The notes under the pieces are model-generated. The model saw only the letters and a list, made by a program, of their open reading frames with translations. It was not told the DNA's origin and searched no databases. Below, piece after piece: positions 60,313 to 64,000 of a DNA stretch of 64,000 nucleotides. Made by a program: the position numbers and the translations under genes. How positions within the stretch are numbered: position 1 is the first letter of the stretch; every line of letters begins with the position of its first letter. Source of the stretch: Narthecium ossifragum (lineage: Eukaryota; Streptophyta; Magnoliopsida; Dioscoreales; Nartheciaceae); assembly GCA_963920575.1 (NCBI GenBank), contig OY986966.1, positions 24,953,717-25,017,716 of the forward strand. Reading direction: 5' to 3'.

Positions 60313-60900
60313 GGCCAGAAGAAGAAGGAGGAGATGGCGATGGGGCCTCCCAACTCTCAATCCCTAGATCCGACCCAACCGTACTAGGTTTCGAGCGAGC
60401 GATGAGAGATATGGAATCAAGGTTTGAGAGACAGAAAGTCTCGAACCCTACTAAATAAGAGGGTTCCAACTTCTCAAGGAACGGCACCGGCCGGTGGTGG
60501 ACAACGTGGCGATTTGAGCGGGAGGAATGCTCAACGAGGCAGAAGACCATTAAGCGGAATTTGTTGGCGAATTTAGGAAAGAAAATAGCGCATTTATATA
60601 TTTATCAGCCACAAAAAACTAGGTTTGAATTTTTAAAATTCGCCAGCCAAAGCGGATCGGGTTTCGTCTGTTAAAGATCCGAAGATGGATCCGAAAACTG
60701 GATCGGATTCTTATAATAGAAAGATCTGAATCCGAGATTTATACATCCTCATCGAGAAACAAATTTGGGCCTATTTGATTCGCATTTATTGACAGTTTGG
60801 TAATATTTTGAAGACCGGATCTCACGATGCGCGCGCCAACCAACTGCCCGAGTATATGTTTTTGTTTGATTGTCTTTTGGATCAGCTAATGCACATCATA
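60313..60900. promoter_or_regulatory. SAC3B 5' flank and probable promoter
   Basis: Upstream of the SAC3B ATG. GC-balanced leader to about 60560, then AT-rich with repeated ggatcgg/gatccgaa words (60650-60740). No TATA box stands out, as is common for housekeeping genes. Start site not determinable from sequence. Confidence 0.4.
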
Positions 60901-61758
60901 TATATATACTAGTCCTATCCCCTGTCACATGATAGGGTAATCATCATCTCCCCTCACCTCCCTCATAACTCCCCACTAACCCTCTTTAATCATCATCTCT
61001 CATCACCTCTCATAACTCCCCACTAACCCCCCTAACTCCCCCCTCCCCCACTATACCCCTACACATCAGCATCCACATAGGATGTCAGTAGGACAACAAA
61101 AGATTAACTTATAACCATGCTCCTATATAAAGATGATATATATATACTAGCATTGGCGGATCCACATGTTGAGGTGGGGGGGGCAGGCACCCCCACTAGC
61201 AAAAACAAAAACCTACCTAATATATATATATATAATATTTAATTGCCCCCCTCCCAAATTAGATTTGACCCCCCTAATAATTTACTGATTGCTTAGAAAA
61301 AGAAATTTTTGACGATATTCCTAATGAAAAATATGCAATACTATCAAAGTATGAAAACTCGGATGAAACAATTGTAATTGTTTACTTTTATAGCTATGGT
61401 AATGTAATAAGACACTTATTTTGAATTTTTTAATTAATTACTTATATATTTTCTTCTATAGTAAACTTTTTCTATTAAAATTGTCCCCCCTTCATATAAA
61501 TCCTGGATCCGCCACTGTATACTAGGTGGTGCCCCTGCCAGGGTAACACCAACCCCACCCCGATAACCACCTACTAACACTAACTTCCCTGATAACTTCC
61601 CCACTGACTCCCTCGCAAACTCTCCCCTCCTCCCCATTAACCCCCTCCCCCACTAACCTCCACCCTCCACGTAGGCTCCATTTAGGACATTATCTTGCCA
61701 CGTAAGAGCCACGTAGGAAAAACCAATGTTATTTTATAACCATCCTATCATATAAGGA

Positions 61759-61808
<50 letters not shown>

Positions 61809-61865
61809 TTATAAATTAACCTTTCATTGTCCTATGTGGAGCCTACGTGGAGGGGGTTATCTGAC
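60900..61865. repeat. Repeat cluster with (AT)n and inverted arms, interrupted by a hAT MITE
   Basis: Two related units of pyrimidine-rich sequence (60903-61140 and 61526-61758) each run from ctag..g.ccc to ataacca..ctcctat or atcctatcatataaggatga and end in TATA repeats. After an (AT)n run (61759-61806) the sequence continues as an inverted copy (tggttataaattaacctttc...cctatgtggagcctacgtggaggg, 61806-61858) of the unit end, so the AT run sits at the centre of an imperfect palindrome. Confidence 0.7.
61151..61517. mobile_element. hAT MITE
   Basis: 367 bp with inverted ends CATTGGCGGATCCA and CAGTGGCGGATCCA, and a perfect 8-bp target duplication TATACTAG (61143-61150 and 61518-61525). No coding capacity. 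The interior contains a C-rich run next to each end (ggcacccccact, ttgacccccc, tgtcccccc). Family differs from the MITE at 31638. Confidence 0.88.
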
Positions 61866-62906
61866 ACGCCTTGAAAAGTGTCGTAGTCTTAACAAGAACG
61901 CCAAAATTAGAAATTTATAATCCGAATCACTAACTAACTACTTTATGGGTAGATATCAATGAGTCCGAGTCGAATCCACAGGGAAAAGAAGTGTTAAGTT
62001 TAATTACCTTGTATAGTTCTAAATCAAAAGGTTGATAAAGGAAATGATTATGATTTTTGGATTTAAACTACTCTTAACTAAGATTAAACTAATTCGAAAT
62101 AATAATAAGATAAACGGCCAAGAGATTTCTAATCCATAATAAAGAACTAACAATGTCTTCCTAGGATGAAAGCAATTCAAAAAGTGTTAATGGTTTTAAC
62201 TAGTCGATAGGTGAATGGCTAGAACCCTACTGCTCAACAAAGATTCGTAAGAAGTCTTCATCGGAACGAAGATCAAATCAACGGATAATTGGTATGAGAA
62301 TAATCAAATCAAAGTGGTTCTAGCACTTTGAGATCGCCTAATCAATAAAGATAAAGAACGAACTGTAGGTTATAATCATAGGTCTTAATGGTTTTAGCAT
62401 TAAGGTAGTGGTTCTAGCACTCCAATCATAATCTAGGGTTTAGGATCCAATCCTAAGATCTAACATGGTTCTAGCATGAAAGCATCTTGGAAAAGTCCTA
62501 ATCCTAGCCTCTAACATGCAATGCTCAAAATCAGCGATCGTAATCTCTGCGTAACTTTCACATCCGAACTCGAAACAAGATGATTCAAGATTCGGTGGAA
62601 AGCTAAGGAAGAGATCTACAACTTTTATGTTTTGAGTTTTCAAAGATTCCGACTATAAAACACGAGAAAACCGAGACAAGACAGGCCGAATCTAGGGCAC
62701 AAAGAACATCCAATTCATTCATCATAATAAATATTACCAATAGATATGACAATAAAAGATTATTCCATTAAAAACCATTAAAAGAATACATGCTCAGATC
62801 CATGAAAGTCCCTAGAAAGATTCTCTAATACATCATAGAAATCCCTAGGCTAGAGATTAGTTACTCATCTTAGGAAGGAGATCCGTCGATGAAGGTTGTC
62901 GCCGCG
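61866..62906 (-). repeat. Athila/Tat-like LTR, cut by a gap
   Basis: It shares the layout of the LTR at 9403: aatttagaaatttataa near the left end, gtcgaatccacagggaaaag at 61973, long AT-rich body, and tagttactcatctt.ggaggagatccgtcgatgaag near the right end (compare 10115-10160). No primer-binding site flanks the left end, so this is a solo or truncated LTR. The minus-strand ORF 62440-62643 is not considered real. Confidence 0.6.
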
Positions 62907-63106
62907 NNNNNNNNNNNNNNNNNNNNNNNNNNNNNNNNNNNNNNNNNNNNNNNNNNNNNNNNNNNNNNNNNNNNNNNNNNNNNNNNNNNNNNNNNNNNNN
63001 NNNNNNNNNNNNNNNNNNNNNNNNNNNNNNNNNNNNNNNNNNNNNNNNNNNNNNNNNNNNNNNNNNNNNNNNNNNNNNNNNNNNNNNNNNNNNNNNNNNN
63101 NNNNNN
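62907..63106. other. Assembly gap, 200 N
   Basis: Exactly 200 N; interrupts the LTR-like sequence. Confidence 0.98.
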
Positions 63107-63440
63107 GGGCTAGACTTTTGTTTTGAGTGGGATACTAAACCCCCTTTAGGAACTTTCTTGTGGGTTGCCCGAGCTACAGCCCGTTGCAGCCTACTCATGG
63201 ATCCGCCCATGCTTGGCAGGGTACGATGGGAGGGCAGAGGATGAGCTCGGGGGAGATGCGGCGACAGAGGAGAAGAGCTTGATGGGGAGCTCGGGGCGAC
63301 GATGGGAGGGCGGCGGAGGAGGAGCTCCGCGGGGGGGGGGGGGGGGGGGGGGGGGGGGGTAACGAGGGAGCTTGAGGCAACCCCCAACGGGAGGGTGGCG
63401 GACGAGCTCGGTGGAGATGGCGTCAGCGGAGGAGAAGAGG
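63107..63440. other. GC-rich block with a 29-G run
   Basis: GC-rich with open frames on both strands, none with a recognised domain. Bases 63331-63359 are an unbroken run of G. The minus-strand reading near the gap (RATHKKVPKGGLVSHSKQ) is open but too short to identify. Confidence 0.5.
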
Positions 63441-63559
63441 TGAGAGGAGTGAGAAATTGTCGGAAAAAATATTAAATGGGTGAAAAATAAAATGGGAAAA
63501 TATGTTGGTAAAAATGGAAAAAAATGGTCGAAAGGTGAAAAATACGTGAAGGTTCAGGA

Positions 63560-64000
63560 GGAGATCGAGAGTAGTTCACATATTATTTGTTGAAAGTAAC
63601 TAGTGATTGTAACTAATAGTAGAAAGCAACTATTGTGCGTTGGGTGCTTGAAAAAATAGATGTAAAATATGGGAAAATATCAAACTTGAATTCTGAAAAG
63701 TAACGCATGGAAAGGAAATATTAAAATTGTGGAAAGTAACTACCAAAATTGTCATTAGAATTGTGGAAAGTAACTACGAGAATTGTGGGAAGTAAGTACA
63801 AGAATTTTGGGAAGTAACTACGAAAATTGTAGGAAGTACCTCATGGAAAGTAATTAGTGTAAAGTAATTATAAAAATCACTACTGAAACCGAAGACACTC
63901 AAAATTGTGGAAATTAACTTATAAAAGTCACTACTGAAAGTGAAGACAATGAAACTAATCGAAAGTAACTAGAGTCTCGATGATGAAATCATGGAAAGTT
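63560..64000. repeat. Short tandem repeat, AATTGTGGAAAGTAACTA
   Basis: A degenerate unit of about 20-24 bp (aattgtgg.aagtaactacga) recurs from 63570 to the window end, strongest at 63710-63850, with a longer unit (aaaa.tcactactgaaa..gaagac) at 63873 and 63924. Confidence 0.75.

Noticed and set aside
62857..63387. 176-codon minus ORF over the third gap
   Set aside because: Proline run encoded by the poly-G tract plus 200 N; not credible.

Overview
This window is nuclear DNA of a flowering plant. It carries intron-rich genes of plant families (ABP1, TFIIB, PP2C, SAC3B), LTR retrotransposons primed by plant-type tRNA sites, hAT and PIF/Harbinger DNA transposons, and three gaps of exactly 200 N. 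The GC-rich first exons of TFIIB, PP2C and SAC3B hint at a monocot, but I cannot name the species.

Layout from left to right: (1) a short repeat-rich end, then the minus-strand ABP1 gene (1026-4951), whose first exon is missing at a gap; (2) a minus-strand Athila/Tat-like Ty3 element with gag-protease, a tRNA-Asp-type primer site and one LTR (5229-10835); (3) a dead duplicate of the TFIIB promoter plus exon 1 (10836-11618), followed by the complete seven-exon TFIIB gene (13072-27434). TFIIB intron 2 holds a chromodomain Ty3 element nested inside a miniature LTR element, both with perfect 5-bp target duplications. (4) A duplicate of the promoter plus exon 1 of a PP2C gene (27929-30247), then 5.1 kb of GC-rich, purine-rich and hAT-derived repeats, then the PP2C gene itself (36584-40574), with its middle exon apparently lost in a gap. 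(5) A decayed PIF/Harbinger element (about 42216-48770) with transposase, Myb-like and viroplasmin-like/transmembrane ORFs, flanked by roughly 320-bp direct repeats. (6) A LINE 3' fragment, then the minus-strand SAC3B gene (51295-60312). (7) A repeat-only right end with a hAT MITE, inverted repeats around an AT microsatellite, an LTR, a gap, a 29-G run and a short tandem repeat.

The host genes are unrelated housekeeping and signalling genes (auxin-binding ER protein, RNA polymerase II initiation factor, protein phosphatase, TREX-2 mRNA-export scaffold) and do not form a pathway. The most striking structural theme is that two neighbouring genes, TFIIB and PP2C, each have a truncated direct duplicate of promoter plus first exon lying just upstream of the intact copy. 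In TFIIB the intact gene's core promoter has been pushed about 0.6 kb from its start codon by a hAT MITE plus filler DNA. The most unusual coding signal is a small minus-strand ORF at 44264-44578 that joins a viroplasmin/RNase H1 N-terminal-like domain to a C-terminal membrane segment beside the Harbinger genes.
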